A DNA stretch of 64,000 bases from Mesocentrotus franciscanus (lineage: Eukaryota; Echinodermata; Echinoidea; Camarodonta; Strongylocentrotidae). The stretch spans positions 3,284,827 through 3,348,826 of the forward strand of contig CP137682.1 of NCBI GenBank assembly GCA_037976565.1, given 5' to 3'. Every line of letters starts with the position of its first letter. The stretch's first letter is position 1. Positions 11,382-22,794 of the stretch are shown here, in pieces. Position numbers and translations under genes: made by a program. The notes beneath the pieces were generated by a model. That model saw only the letters and a program-made list of their open reading frames with translations, was not told the DNA's origin and ran no database searches.

Positions 11382-11951
11382 TGTAAGATACAATATTACA
11401 ATCCCTTCATTCCCTTTAACACAACACCCTTTAAAACAGTACTTTCTTAGTAGTGTAAATAGATACAAGATCAGCACATTCCATTAGAGTATGTCATCCC
11501 ACTTTCTAGTCAGAAATGGCACTTGACCAGGACCATTTATGGTCATGAGGGCTTTATGTTTAATTCATGAGTGTTAATGTTTAATTCATGAGTGTTAATG
11601 TTTAATTCATAAACATTGACCATGTCCAAATATGGTATGAAAATGTTACATGACAGACCATTGCTGGGACTCTCCAAAAAGGTATAAAAAGGGATGCTGG
11701 AGTAAAATCAGCTCTCTTACCAGGTCCTCTCTACCTTCGAGAGAGGAGCTGCTAGTTATAAGTTCATCACAAGACTTATTATATTGTTACTCGTTATTAC
11801 GCACCTTCTTTAATCTAATAAACATATCTTCACTTCAAAGTAGAGAACACCATCTCCTGTGTTTTATTTGTGTGTGGATAAGTGACACTCGACAAGACGC
11901 CATCAGGAACTATTATCATCATCGTTATATTGCTAATTATAGAGTGTTACA
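11382..11951 (+). repeat. 5' LTR
   Basis: The LTR begins TGTAAGATAC and ends GTGTTACA. U3 holds two and a half copies of a 21-bp motif (TGTTTAATTCATGAGTGTTAA, about 11556-11620) that may act as an enhancer. A TATA box TATAAAAA lies at 11683-11690, and just downstream CTCTCT/GAGAGAGG (about 11726-11747) can form a stem-loop near the likely start of R. AATAAA at 11817-11822 would be the polyadenylation signal. Differences from the 3' LTR are C versus G in TCAGCTCTC and C versus A in TTAATCTAATA. Confidence 0.92.
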
Positions 11952-11952
11952 C

Positions 11953-11964
11953 TGGTGGCAGCGG
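11953..11964 (+). promoter_or_regulatory. Primer binding site, tRNA-Leu type
   Basis: TGGTGGCAGCGG starts one base after the LTR. It is the complement of the 3' end (including CCA) of animal tRNA-Leu with anticodon AAG, as far as I recall that sequence. A leucine tRNA primer is known for sea urchin SURL-type Ty3/gypsy elements. Confidence 0.7.
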
Positions 11965-13187
11965 TTTAAGTGGAACTTTTTGCTTTGAGACCGCTTGTAT
12001 TATGTCATCGTCTTCATCCTCGCCACGTGTGTGCTGGTACCTCTACATTTTTTCGACTTGAACGTGACTTATTGTCGTTCCCATCAACTTGGACGTGACT
12101 TATTGTCGTTCCCGTCTCAACGCTTCTTCTACTTTTCAACTGACTTTCTACAATATCTGCATCATTTTTGCGTGAAAGGGTAGTTCCTCTTCACTATTAT
12201 CCAGTCTGTGGAGGTGATATCCTCGGTTACCTTCATATCATCATTGGCTGCGTCTACAAATTCTACTACCTATCCCTGTTACCTTCATATCATCTTTGCT
12301 GCGTCTCCAAGTCCTGCTATCTTCCACCTGGGCTTGCTTTTGGGACCTGTCTGCCAGAGGGAAGCTGATTTCGTTCTCTTTCTTCGGTGCCATTATCGTG
12401 TGCTTCATTCATCTTCAATTCGTCATTCTACATATCGATTGGACCTTGAAGAATTTTCGTCCAAGGATTCTCTCTTAAATGTTTTGTGCATATTTCATTG
12501 GATATTATGTGCTGTATGATTAGTTTGGAAATGCTTTGGGCTGCCTTTAAGTAAGTTTGTTCCATTCCTTATCTTTCATATACGATTCTCTACGATATTG
12601 TGTACGAATAATTTTTGTTTTCCTTTATTTAGGTCATTTAAAGCCAGCTGAAACTGTCGAACATTCATGTTTCTCATTTGATATTCATTTAGTCTCCCGC
12701 CTATTGTTGTTTTCTATTTTTGCAGAATAATATTTCTATTTCTTTCAATATACTTGATATACGATTTCATGTCAGTTGTATTTTCGGGTGCCCTAGTTAA
12801 AAATCTATTACTTTGTTTATACTAATGTTTTGATTTTGGAGTGGTCTATTAGCCCATTCAACCGGGCTTGTTTCCTGCGCTCTACACATACTTTTATTTT
12901 GCCTGTGAATTTACATATAAATTATGCTACAATACATTGTCATTTTTGTTGTGCAGTTGTGGTAGTAGTGTGATTTTCGTCACCGCTGCTTGTGTGATAT
13001 ATGTTGGCCTACCTTATTTGCATTAGTCTGTTGCATTCTCTGGGTCTATATTTTTAGACATCCAACTTTATGTATTGACAGGGGCCTCTTGTAATACCAT
13101 TGATATTTTGTTCATCTCTCTTTTCTTCTTATTCCTTTGCTGTGTGTTTTTCTTTCTCTATCATTGACATTGTTGCCTGTTTTCACC
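11965..13187 (+). other. Retrotransposon leader with internal duplications
   Basis: About 1.2 kb of T-rich untranslated leader. Two short direct duplications are visible: CGTGACTTATTGTCGTTCCC twice within 12060-12115, and TTACCTTCATATCATC with following GCTGCGTCT twice within 12225-12305. No conserved domain occurs in any frame. Confidence 0.55.
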
Positions 13188-14401
13188 ATGCCTGACGTTG
13201 CAACACCTACTGCCAATACCCCGTTGGATACTGATGTCTCTGACCACCCTGTTCCATCTAACCCTCACCCCATAATCGACCCACTTACACCTGCCTCTCC
13301 TACCCCTAACATGGAAACCCACCGTCCCTATTCTTCCTCGCTCCCTCCTACTATTCGGATTGACCTTCCTCCTCGTTTCTCTGGCGATGGTGGGGAGGAT
13401 TTTGCCAATGGTGTCGACAGCTGGAAGTTGCCGTTAATGCTTGGCCAGGAGCTGGAGAAAGTGTGGCTCTGGTGCAATTGCTGCCATCCCGCCTAACCGG
13501 CTCAGCATTTTTGTTGTGGGATTCTCTACCCACCGAGACAAAGAATGATTTCAGCATGGTTAAAAGGAAACTGTCGGACATTTTTTCAAAAAAGGACGAG
13601 GTATCCTCCTTTCGGAGTGTGCTGACAGCACGCCCTCGCCTCTCTCGGGAACCGCTAGAGGTATATGTGGCTGCCCTCCGTAGGCTCACCCTCGCTGCTT
13701 TTCCTCATTTTGATTGTACAGCCCATGACGATGAGGTCTTCAGGCGTTTTCTTGTCGGGCTCAACCCAGACCTCCAGAGAAAGTGCCACGAGCATGGGGC
13801 AACGAATATAGGCCATGCTTTACGCATAGCCCAACAAGTCGAGCGGGCCGATGACGCTCTAAGATTCTCCCCGCCTTCTTCTTCAGCCTCTATTTCGGTG
13901 GTGGCTGCAGCAGTCCCTCCATTAGACCCTCTTAAAGATCTGACCCAGACTGTGGCTAGTCTCCAGTTACAGATAAGAGAACTGGCTGATTCTGTCAGAC
14001 ACGGGTCGGTTCGGCCCCCTTCTCCTTCCCCCTATGGCCGTCAATCCTCTGCCTCATTTTCCCGCCGTCAGTCTCCTGCTCGTAATCCCCCTAGATATGA
14101 CCGCCCCCCTAATCGTTCCCTGTCTCCTCGTCGTCCAGAGGGTTTCACCCCATACCGCCAACGGTCCCCATCTCCTTTCGTCGGGAACAAGAATTCCGTT
14201 CTAACTACAGCCATGACCGGTCTGAGGGTGATAGGAATTATTATCCCGAACGTTCCAGTCGTGCCCAGAGCAGGACTTCTGGATACCCCCCTGCTCCTCA
14301 TAATCAATATGACCCGCGATCCGATGAACGATTTATTTCGTCCCGTCGGGTCTCTTTTTCTGATACATCGCCTCACTCGGGAAACAGGTTCTAGCTGGTA
14401 G
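13188..14401 (+). pseudogene. Gag-like region (frame-broken)
   Basis: The likely start is the ATG at 13188 in a good context (CACCATGC). A proline/threonine-rich N-terminus leads to PPRFSGDGGEDFAN, typical of Ty3/gypsy Gag. One base is missing near 13411, so Gag continues in another frame: LVQLLPSRLTGSAFLLW, then LEVYVAALRRLTLAAFP and FLVGLNPDLQRKC. This is a retrotransposon capsid region of the kind that forms the particle. A serine/arginine/proline-rich tail follows, and I find no clear CCHC zinc knuckle in any frame before the protease. Another frame change occurs between about 14160 and 14400. Confidence 0.75.
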
Positions 14402-14402
14402 T

Positions 14403-14893
14403 GTGGGTCATCTGCCAGCCTCCCCCAATTCTGTTGGACCCAGTCTCACTTCTCCCTCTCGACCTGAAGTTGCCCACCTCCTTATTTCTGTTGGAAATGT
14501 ACAAATTCCGGCCCTCGTTGATTCAGGCGCTGTTTTTTCCCTGATTAGTGACAAATTGCGGCTCTCTCTTCCTTCACTTTCACATCGTCGGTGTACACCA
14601 CTCTCTCATAGAGCCTCTTCTGTGACTGGCCATGAACTCGATATTCTTGGGTCTCTCCTATTGACTTCTGTTCACACTCTCAGCAATTTTCTTTTCCTTT
14701 CAGGGTGGTAAGGGAATTCACCCCGTTCATCCTTGGATGTGATTTCCTCTATACCCATGGCGCCATCATTGACATGCGAGCCCGCTGTATGACGATCGGT
14801 GATTTAGTGTTTCCCTTTATGTCTACTAATGATCTCACCCTCTTTCATTTGCAGCATCTGTTCATGAAAAATTGTTGTGCCTGCTTCGAGTGA
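14403..14893 (+). pseudogene. Aspartic protease region (frame-broken)
   Basis: The retropepsin motif IPALVDSGAVFSLI contains the catalytic Asp in DSG and is followed about 70 residues later by the second signature FTPFILGCDFLYTHGAIID. The two halves lie in different frames, with a shift near 14690-14702 in a T-rich run. This enzyme would cleave the Gag-Pol polyprotein. Confidence 0.75.
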
Positions 14894-16610
14894 GATGATA
14901 TTGCCTATCCCGGTCTCCTCTGAATACCCTCTCCCTTATGATGCCCCCCTCGAAGGTGTACTTGCACCTGTTACTGACTCCCTATCATTGTTGCATGCTC
15001 TGTTGCGTGTGCCGAGGATGGAATTATTCCCGTCCGAGTGGTTAACCCTACTTCATCGCCCATATCTCTCTACGCGGGTATGCTCCTTGGGGAGTTTCAC
15101 CCCATTCTGGGCCGACCTGCGGAGCATTATTGTGCAGTGTCGCATCAGTCCTCACCCCCTCCCCCTTCCCCCCATGTATCATTCAACCCTGCCTCGTTTG
15201 ACCTATCTTCCTCTACATTGTCGCCTTCTCAACAGGCTAGGGTCCAAGCTCTTCTCCTAGATTATGCTGATATTTTCAGTCGCACATCTGATGACTATGG
15301 TCGTACTGACCTCGTCCGACATAATATCCCGACGGGTGACGCTTCTCCTGTTCGCCAAAGAGCTTATCGTGCCTCTCCTGTAATACGGGATGAAATTAAA
15401 CACCAATGTGACCGTCTTTTGAAGGCTGGAGTAATTGAACCTAGTTCCAGTCCATGGAGCTCCCTGTTGTAATGGTCAAGAAGAAGACAGGGGGTTATCG
15501 ATTTTGTGTTGATTACAGACGGTTGAATAAGGTCACTTGCCCAGACTCACACCCTCTCCCGCGTATAGATGATACCATAGATGCCCTTGCTGGCAATTGT
15601 TTTTTCAGTACTATGGATCTTTCTAGTGGGTACTGGCAGGTTGGCATGCATCCTGATGACATGCCTAAGACGGCTTTTACTACTGGATCTGACCTCTTCC
15701 ATTTCAAGGTTATGCCCATGGGGTTGCGCAATGCGCCGTCAACCTTCCAACGATTGATGCAACTGGTGCTTCGTGGTCTCCATTGGGAATCTGTTCTAGT
15801 TTATCTTGATGATGTAATCGTCTTTGGGCGAACATTTGAGGATAAACTGAGGTGTCTTGGTGAAGTTTTTGATCGTCTCCGGACTGCAAATCTGAAACTT
15901 CGGCCCGAAAAGTGCTTCTTCTTCCAGAAGAAGGTCACCTTCCTCGGACATGTGGTATCATCGGAAGGTGTACTACCTGACCCAGGTAACATTGCGAAGG
16001 TGCGCGACTGGCCCACTCCTCGGAATGTTACAGAGGTCCGAGCATTTCTTGGCTTAGCTAGTTACTATCGGCGGTTTGTCAAGAATTTTGCTCGCGTTGC
16101 ACAACCTCTCTCTTTTCTTACCAACAAAGGTGTCCCCTTTGTTTGGTCTGAGGAATGTGCCCAGGCTTTCAATGCGCTCAAACATACCCTCATCACCCCT
16201 CCTCTCATGGCCTTTCCTATCTTTTCTCAGCCTTTCTTTCTCCACACTGATGCATCAAACGCAGCTGTGGGTGCTGTCCTTACCCAACGCCTCAACGGTC
16301 TTGAACAGGTCATTGCATATGCAAGTCATAGCCTTTCTAAGACAGAACGTCGCTGGTCTACCTATGATAGAGAGTTGTATGCTATAGTGTGGGCAGTTCG
16401 TCACTTTAAGCATTATTTACTTGTCACCCCTTTCACCATAATCACAGATCACAAGCCACTTGTCGGTTTGAGGAAACTACCTATCACCCATGACAACTCT
16501 GGAAGGCGTAGCCGATGGGCTCTTGAACTTGACCCTTTGATTGGGTCATCGAACATAGAGAGGGCGCCAAGCATGCCAATGCTGATGCCCTGTCTCGGAT
16601 CCCGGATCCT
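14877..16610 (+). pseudogene. Reverse transcriptase and RNase H (frame-broken)
   Basis: After a linker the RT begins with RHNIPTGDASPVRQRAYR (about 15319). It continues with the PSSSPWSS region, where one C is missing near 15465, then KKTGGYRFCVDYRRLN, FFSTMDLSSGYWQV for motif A, FKVMPMGLRNAPSTFQRLM for motif B and VYLDDVIVF for the catalytic YLDD (near 15802). RNase H follows: FFLHTDASNAAVGAVLTQ, ERRWSTYDRELYAIV and ITDHKPL supply its acidic residues. Near 16545 one C appears lost, and the RNase H end with DALSR is read in the next frame. The order and residues are those of Ty3/gypsy Pol. Most breaks sit in short homopolymers. Confidence 0.85.
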
Positions 16611-18400
16611 GAACTTGATGTGGCAGCAACTATTCAACAAATGGATGTCCTTGCCCCTATTTCTTCTGGCTACCCTGTTGGTCTTCCTTCTACCGCTCCT
16701 CCTTCCCCTCTTCTTTCTCCTCCTAGTGCTATACTGTCTCCAACTCAGGACTCCATACCATCATCCTTGCATAGCCCTCAGGAGTGTGTAGACTTTGCAT
16801 CTCCGTGTGATAGTTCTGATCTTTGTTCCTTGCTGGTCAAAGATGGGTTTCGCCTCCACCAGGCTCAGCGCCAAGATCCCTGCCTCCAGGAGGTTATATC
16901 ATGGATACGCTCACGTCAGCCACCACCACAGTCTTCCCTTCCTAGTTCAGACCTTACCCTTCGTAAGTACCATTCAGATCTTAGCAGTTTTGTCATGCAG
17001 GATGGACTGCTTTGTAGGGTCAGTGACCCTTCTTCTGACCCTCCTGTCCAGCAAATAGTAATTCCTAAGTCGCTAGTCCCGCACGTCCTACCATTGTTAC
17101 ATGGCTCCCTTGTCGGGCCATTTCGGGCGGCAAAGGCTATTGAGAAAGCTAATAAGCTGTGTTACTGGAAAGGAATGCGGCGTGATATCACTGATTTCTG
17201 CACACGATGTGTACAGTGTCAGGAGCGTAGAAACCCAACCCCTACACTCAAGGCTCCCTTGCAACCCATCCCCTCCTCCCGTCCTTTTCAACGGATTGCT
17301 GCTGACCTTACGGAACTCCCCCTCACTGCTAATGGAAATCGTTACGTCCTGGTGGTTATGGACTACTTTACCAAGTATGTTAACCTTTTCCCATTGCCCG
17401 ATCAGAAGGCATGCACAGTTGCCGATTGTCTGTTTGATAAGTTTGTTCGTCAGCATGGAATCCCTGAAAGTCTGCACACTGACCAGGGACGCCAGTTTGA
17501 GGCACAGGTTATCCAAACCCTTTGCCAGAGAATGGGGATAAGGAAGACACGGACTACCCCATACCATCCCCAATCCGACGGGATGGTGGAACGTTTCAAC
17601 CGCACGTTGAAGCGTGAACTAGGTAAAAGGCTGTCCGAAGCTGAGTCCTCTTGGGATCACATACTGGGCCAAGTAGAACTTTCCTATAACACCACACCCC
17701 ACTCTTCCACAGGCTATACCCCCTTTTTCCTTGTGCATGGCCGAGAAGCACGCCTCCTCTCTCTATCCTTTCCCCACCCACTTCTCTCCCTTCGCCGGAC
17801 GATTATGCCAATAATTTACTGCGTCGCATTGATTTTGCCTTTGACGCTGCATCTACTCATGCATGTCATGCACGTCAAAGTCAAAAGAAGTTTTACGACT
17901 CGAAGACCCGGTTCACTCCTTACAAACCAGATGATCTTGTTTGGATGTCGGACCCTACAATGTCACGCAATAAATTGGCTGCACAATGGAAGGGTCCTTA
18001 TCGTGTTGTCAGTGCAGACGATAAAGGCATTCTATATCACCTATCTAACCCTTCATCTCCTTCCTCACCCATAAAGGTTATACACTATAATCGACTGAAA
18101 CCATACCTCCCCTCCTTCTCCTCCTTCACCCCGACATCTGTTGGGCATTCTGAAGCCCCTTCACCTTCTCCCCCTTCCCAAGATCCCCAACCGTCTACCA
18201 ACATTTGGACTATCCCTCCAACAGCACCTAACATAATGTTCCCTGAACCCGTCACCAAACCTCCTGACATTGACTTTGTCCTGCCCCCTCCTACCCCATC
18301 GTCTGATGGCCATGCTCGTAACCATGACCCGTGTGTTAGAACACGTAGTGGCAGGACCATAACTCCGCCTAATTACTATGGTTGTCCTGTTTCTTACTAA
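16611..18400 (+). pseudogene. Integrase with chromodomain-less C-terminus (frame-broken)
   Basis: The zinc-binding region shows its first His (LLHGS, near 17095) and the CTRCVQCQ cysteines (near 17205-17220). The second His is lost in the main frame: GHFG is present only in the +1 frame at about 17118-17130, so small compensating deletions lie on either side. The DDE core is complete: IAADLTELP, LHTDQGRQFE and GMVERFNRTLK. Beyond about 17760 the frame changes again. The GPY/F module (AAQWKGPYRVV and HYNRLKPY) is read from 17945 to about 18110, with a proline/serine-rich tail to the stop at 18398-18400. No chromodomain is recognisable. Confidence 0.82.
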
Positions 18401-18970
18401 GATTTGTTCGTTCTTACAACAATTATTGATGCGTTTTATGCTCCGCCTCACATTTTGTTGACTCATGTTTAGTGATTTTGTATACGTGTAGTCATTTTTC
18501 TGTAAGGCATTTCATTGGATTGTGAAACTGTTATGCTTTGGAATATTGTGTAGATTGGTTTTGCTTATTGTGCCGGTTTTACATTCATTTCGCAAAATTC
18601 TGGTAACGGCGCTAATAACGTGTATGTTCAGTTTTTAATATTATCTATGTATATCTATTCGTTATGACATTTGAGATGTTTTTTTACGTATTTTGGGGGC
18701 TACGACAGACAACTTTTGTATTCTTTTGTATTCACATTTAATTTTAAGTTATGGTATTTCAGGTTTTAACGCTGCTTTGGTAAATACTTTGGATAAATTC
18801 CACTATTTACAGCCATAGACCGCAATTCGGTGTACATGAGCTCCTCCATTCGCCTGTAACTGCGAATAATATTTTACTTTGTATATTTTTATGTAAGTGT
18901 TTACATGTCAATGCTATCGCCTCTGATTTTTTTAAAACGAGGACGTTTCTTTTCGGTAGAGGTAACTATA
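18401..18970 (+). other. Retrotransposon 3' noncoding region
   Basis: About 570 bp of T-rich sequence between the Pol stop and the 3' LTR. A polypurine primer is expected directly before 18971; the only candidate is the weak GGTAGAGGTAA at about 18953-18963. Confidence 0.5.
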
Positions 18971-19540
18971 TGTAAGATACAATATTACAATCCCTTCATT
19001 CCCTTTAACACAACACCCTTTAAAACAGTACTTTCTTAGTAGTGTAAATAGATACAAGATCAGCACATTCCATTAGAGTATGTCATCCCACTTTCTAGTC
19101 AGAAATGGCACTTGACCAGGACCATTTATGGTCATGAGGGCTTTATGTTTAATTCATGAGTGTTAATGTTTAATTCATGAGTGTTAATGTTTAATTCATA
19201 AACATTGACCATGTCCAAATATGGTATGAAAATGTTACATGACAGACCATTGCTGGGACTCTCCAAAAAGGTATAAAAAGGGATGCTGGAGTAAAATCAG
19301 GTCTCTTACCAGGTCCTCTCTACCTTCGAGAGAGGAGCTGCTAGTTATAAGTTCATCACAAGACTTATTATATTGTTACTCGTTATTACGCACCTTCTTT
19401 AATATAATAAACATATCTTCACTTCAAAGTAGAGAACACCATCTCCTGTGTTTTATTTGTGTGTGGATAAGTGACACTCGACAAGACGCCATCAGGAACT
19501 ATTATCATCATCGTTATATTGCTAATTATAGAGTGTTACA
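18971..19540 (+). repeat. 3' LTR
   Basis: It has the same length and boundaries as the 5' LTR, with two substitutions in 570 positions. It is followed by CAAT, the duplicated target site. The open frame starting at 19239, like its twin at 11650, is an accident of LTR sequence. Confidence 0.92.
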
Positions 19541-19979
19541 CAATGTACGGCTCTTTTAGGATTAAACAAAGAGACAAAGCTGAGCCAACCAGACGAACTA
19601 TAGAAAATATAGGTCATTCTATATTCAATATGCCCTCCATAACTACTTTAATAGCTATTCACTTTTGATGTATACTTATAACAGATAATTAAAATTGATA
19701 AATCTAAATTTGATTTGTCCTGTTCATATCACCTTCAATCATTCGTGATAATAAGAACGTGTGTTTGTATCTATGCTATTTACATAATATATGCTGTCAG
19801 AATCTAGACTAATGGTGAAGACATCAAGAAAAAAAACTTGGTGTTTCTTTTTCCTTTTACAAACGAATGTATGCTGTACGAATTGTGTGCACAAATTAAA
19901 CCATTATCGTGGTATTTCTGATTATAATTATTGAAAGTATCATTTATAGATCGAATGCTAAAATTCATTTGTTGTACAG
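19541..19979 (+). other. Intron, 3' part, after the retrotransposon
   Basis: AT-rich, with no features before the acceptor TTTGTTGTACAG (19968-19979). Confidence 0.5.
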
Positions 19980-20168
19980 GTAAGAAGAAGTTCCTCGATT
20001 CGTGAAACATTGGGTGTTAGCGAGTCCTTCGAAGCTAACGCATCATCGTCTGCTGTAGCAGCAGTAGGACTCTTCACATTGCAGAACTTACGAACGTTGA
20101 CCATTGAAGCCAAGCGTTTGGATGACAAATTCTACACAGGAATGTCTGCTGCAGCTCCACAGTCCATG
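19980..20168 (+). CDS. NLR gene, first LRR exon
   Basis: This 189-bp exon begins in phase 0, matching the end of the NACHT exon, and ends in phase 0. Its second half (LFTLQNLRTLTIEAKRLDDK, then FYTGMSAAAPQSM) aligns residue by residue with the tandem LRR exons at 29-34 kb (PNLRTLYLDGVKLSDEFYST and following), so it is an older relative of that array. The donor (ATG/GTTTCT) is weaker than the AAG/GTATAC of the array copies. Leucine-rich repeats form the ligand-sensing horseshoe of NLRs. Confidence 0.65.
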
Positions 20169-21016
20169 GTTTCTGATTATTATATTAACGTTGATGAATC
20201 CTAAATTATAATTATCATTATTTCGTAATCGATGCATGCTATTTGTTGCTTGATAAGGTTAAGAAAAAAAGTTACATTTATGAACAAAATTTGGTATATA
20301 CACTCATAATTCCGGTCAATTCTTTTCACAAAGGTGAGAATTGTAAGCATCATGAAATTCTTGTAAAAAGGGTCTTGCTCTCCTCTTCCTTCAGGTCCAC
20401 CCACTCTCTTCCTTTCCTTTTTACTTATCATTGATATGTATCTTACTCTGTAATGTTGTCGTTGTCACTATGTGGCGGCGCTTGGGACATCAAGGTCTGT
20501 CCCCCAGTCAAAGTCTTTGCCACCCTTCAATAAAGGAAGAAATCATTTTCACTTTTATCTTTTCCTTCTTATTCTTCTTCTTCATCTGATTAGTTTATTT
20601 AGGTTATCTTTATATTTGCACTTCACACACTATAGGACGCGGGACATTTTCCACTCGGGATGGGAAAAAATGTTCCCTTGACGCTTTTCCTTGCCGCCAG
20701 GGAGCCCCTACACTTTTACGATTCTCCTGCCGCGATTGTTGATACACACATACGCTCAGGGGCGTAATGAGCCAAACATTTAGAGGGAGCCAAGCCAGAA
20801 ACGACCCCGGTATCAATCCGTTGGGTGGCGGTGGGGGAGGGTTTACATCTGCCTTTTTCCTGAAATAAGAAGTCTATGCAGCTATTTTATTTCATAAACA
20901 TTTCACATTATAGCAACTCCATGGGTTAATTACATATTTTAGTTTCAAAATGTTTTCTAAATTTCACGCTTTTTACTATTGAATATTTTGAACCACAGAT
21001 ATATTAAGGTCTGAAC
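20169..21016 (+). other. Intron, part
   Basis: No exon seen. A CAGGGGCGTAATGAGCC segment near 20757 resembles the TIR of hAT-like elements, but I could not find a matching right end. Confidence 0.4.
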
Positions 21017-21790
21017 TTAAAGCCCAAGTCCACTCCAAAAATAACTTACTTTCAATATAAGCAGAAAAATCAGACAAACCAATCAAAAAAGTTTGAGCAA
21101 AATCGGATAACTAATAAGAAAGTTATGAATTTTTGAAAAAGTATGTAAAACTATGAAACAATGAAGATCACTACACAAATTGCCAATTTGGTTATCAGTT
21201 TGTGACGTCATGTCCTCACTATTTATCAATTGCTTTATATAGTTTAATCCCATTAATTCCCTTTTTATCCCCAAAACTTGATTTTCCCATGCCTTTGCCC
21301 AGGTTATATGATTTGTATCATATTGCGTGCATGACATTTCACAAAATCTTTTATGAACTTTGAAGAATTGATACTATTTTCTGAATATTGTATATTCATA
21401 ATTATTGATTTTTATATAAATAGTTTATCAAAATTCACATTTTTCATGATTTAACTGAAAAAATTACTCTATATTAGTGCATCCACACAAAACATATTCC
21501 TATCAATCTAACTTGGATGCTGGTGTGAAGAAATAAGATTCTTAGGGTGAAAATAGGAAATTTATATTATCAATATAAAGAAAATAATTAGTGGATAGTG
21601 AGGACATGACGTCACAGACTCATGAGTGAGTTGCCAATTTGTCTAGTGATTTTCAAAGTTTTTCATGTCATTAAAAATTCATAACTTTCTTATTAGTTAT
21701 CCGAATTTGCTCAAACTTTTTCGATTGGTTTGTCTGATTTTTCTGCTTCTATTGAAAGTAAGTTATTTTTGGAGTGGACTTGGGCTTTAA
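21017..21790. mobile_element. MITE with about 200-bp inverted repeats and TTAA target site
   Basis: The arms are about 21021-21225 and 21590-21786. Both outer ends read AGCCCAAGTCCACTCC inward, and both carry TGACGTCATGTCCTCAC at the inner side. TTAA flanks both ends (21017-21020, 21787-21790), the target preference of piggyBac-type transposases. The interior is AT-rich and has no coding capacity. The arms differ at a modest number of positions. Confidence 0.8.
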
Positions 21791-22312
21791 TATGCACCTT
21801 TTCCTCTCTATTCATATTGGATAAGCAGCGTTAAATATCATTTACTTTGGGCGACCTTCCACTTTCGGGGAAGGAGACCCTCTTCTCTCTAAATATGTTA
21901 TTTTAAAGTCAAATTATTATGCGAGAAAGCATATCAATAATGAAACTTTGCATTCTAAACGATCTCAGAATCTGAATGGTGTGTCACTTTGTCTTGTAGT
22001 AGTTTAACTCATTATTTATCATAATGCTCATTTATGTTTTTTTAGATAATTATTTATGGGTAGGGAGACCACTTACAAAAACTTCCTGTGGATATGTCCC
22101 GTAGTCTACCCGCAATTGCCGCAAATTTTTGCAGTAATATTTTCACCCATCTTCCCTCAGTTTGGAAAGAAAAATTATGATATTGTATAGTAGTAGTAGC
22201 TGTCTGTCGCGAAGCGACAATGACCGCCTTCACTTTCATGAAGGCTGCTTGCAAAGGTGGTTAAGTACCGGTAGCTCTTGCAAGTTACTAACGACACTCT
22301 CTCGGGGAACTG
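21791..22312 (+). other. Intron, nothing recognised
   Basis: A short CGCGAAGCG palindrome near 22208 and a (TAG)n run near 22187 are the only notable sites. Confidence 0.4.
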
Positions 22313-22794
22313 GTGGCAGTCAGGGGCGTCGCTAGACCTTTTCAGTAGGGGGTGTAGAGGCCACCGATTACCGACAAAACTAGCCAGCAATTACCGACAA
22401 AATTTAATGTCCCAATTTTTTACAAATTTGACCCTATAAACCCGGGGCCGAAGGCTAAATTGTTGTTCCTATGAACTATCTATAGTACGAATGCGCAAAT
22501 GGTCATTTTCCTCGACGACATTAATATATACGAATTATTTCGTCAACTTATTCAGCATCATCATCATCAATAGTGATCTGTCAGTTTATGACAGGTTCGG
22601 TGACCCAATCAGAGTTCTGCTTCAAGTGTCTCTCCAAGTACTTCGGTCTTTAGCCATTCAGCATCATAGCTATATATTTAAATGCAGGCGCGTAGCTAGG
22701 ATCTTATTTTAAGGGGGGCGGTAGTGAGCAAGCGAATCACTTAAAGAGCGCGCGAAGCGCGCTCCCTATTAAAGGGGGTGGGTGAAGGGCCTCC

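Larger units (their letters stand above)
11382..19540 (+). mobile_element. Complete Ty3/gypsy LTR retrotransposon in an NLR intron
   Basis: Two 570-bp LTRs (11382-11951, 18971-19540) enclose, in order, a tRNA-Leu-type primer site, a long leader, Gag, aspartic protease, reverse transcriptase/RNase H and integrase. Protease-RT-RNase H-integrase is the Ty3/gypsy order. The element is flanked by a 4-bp target duplication CAAT (11378-11381, 19541-19544) and its LTR ends are TGTAA...TTACA. The LTRs differ at only two positions, so insertion is recent. It lies in the phase 0 intron between the NACHT exon and the first LRR exon, in the sense direction. The coding region changes frame at least eight times, an odd finding for so young an element. 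Confidence 0.92.

Noticed and set aside
11650..11988. Apparent gene at 11650 and its near-identical twin at 19239
   Set aside because: Both lie inside the LTRs and are identical because the LTRs are; no domain is present.
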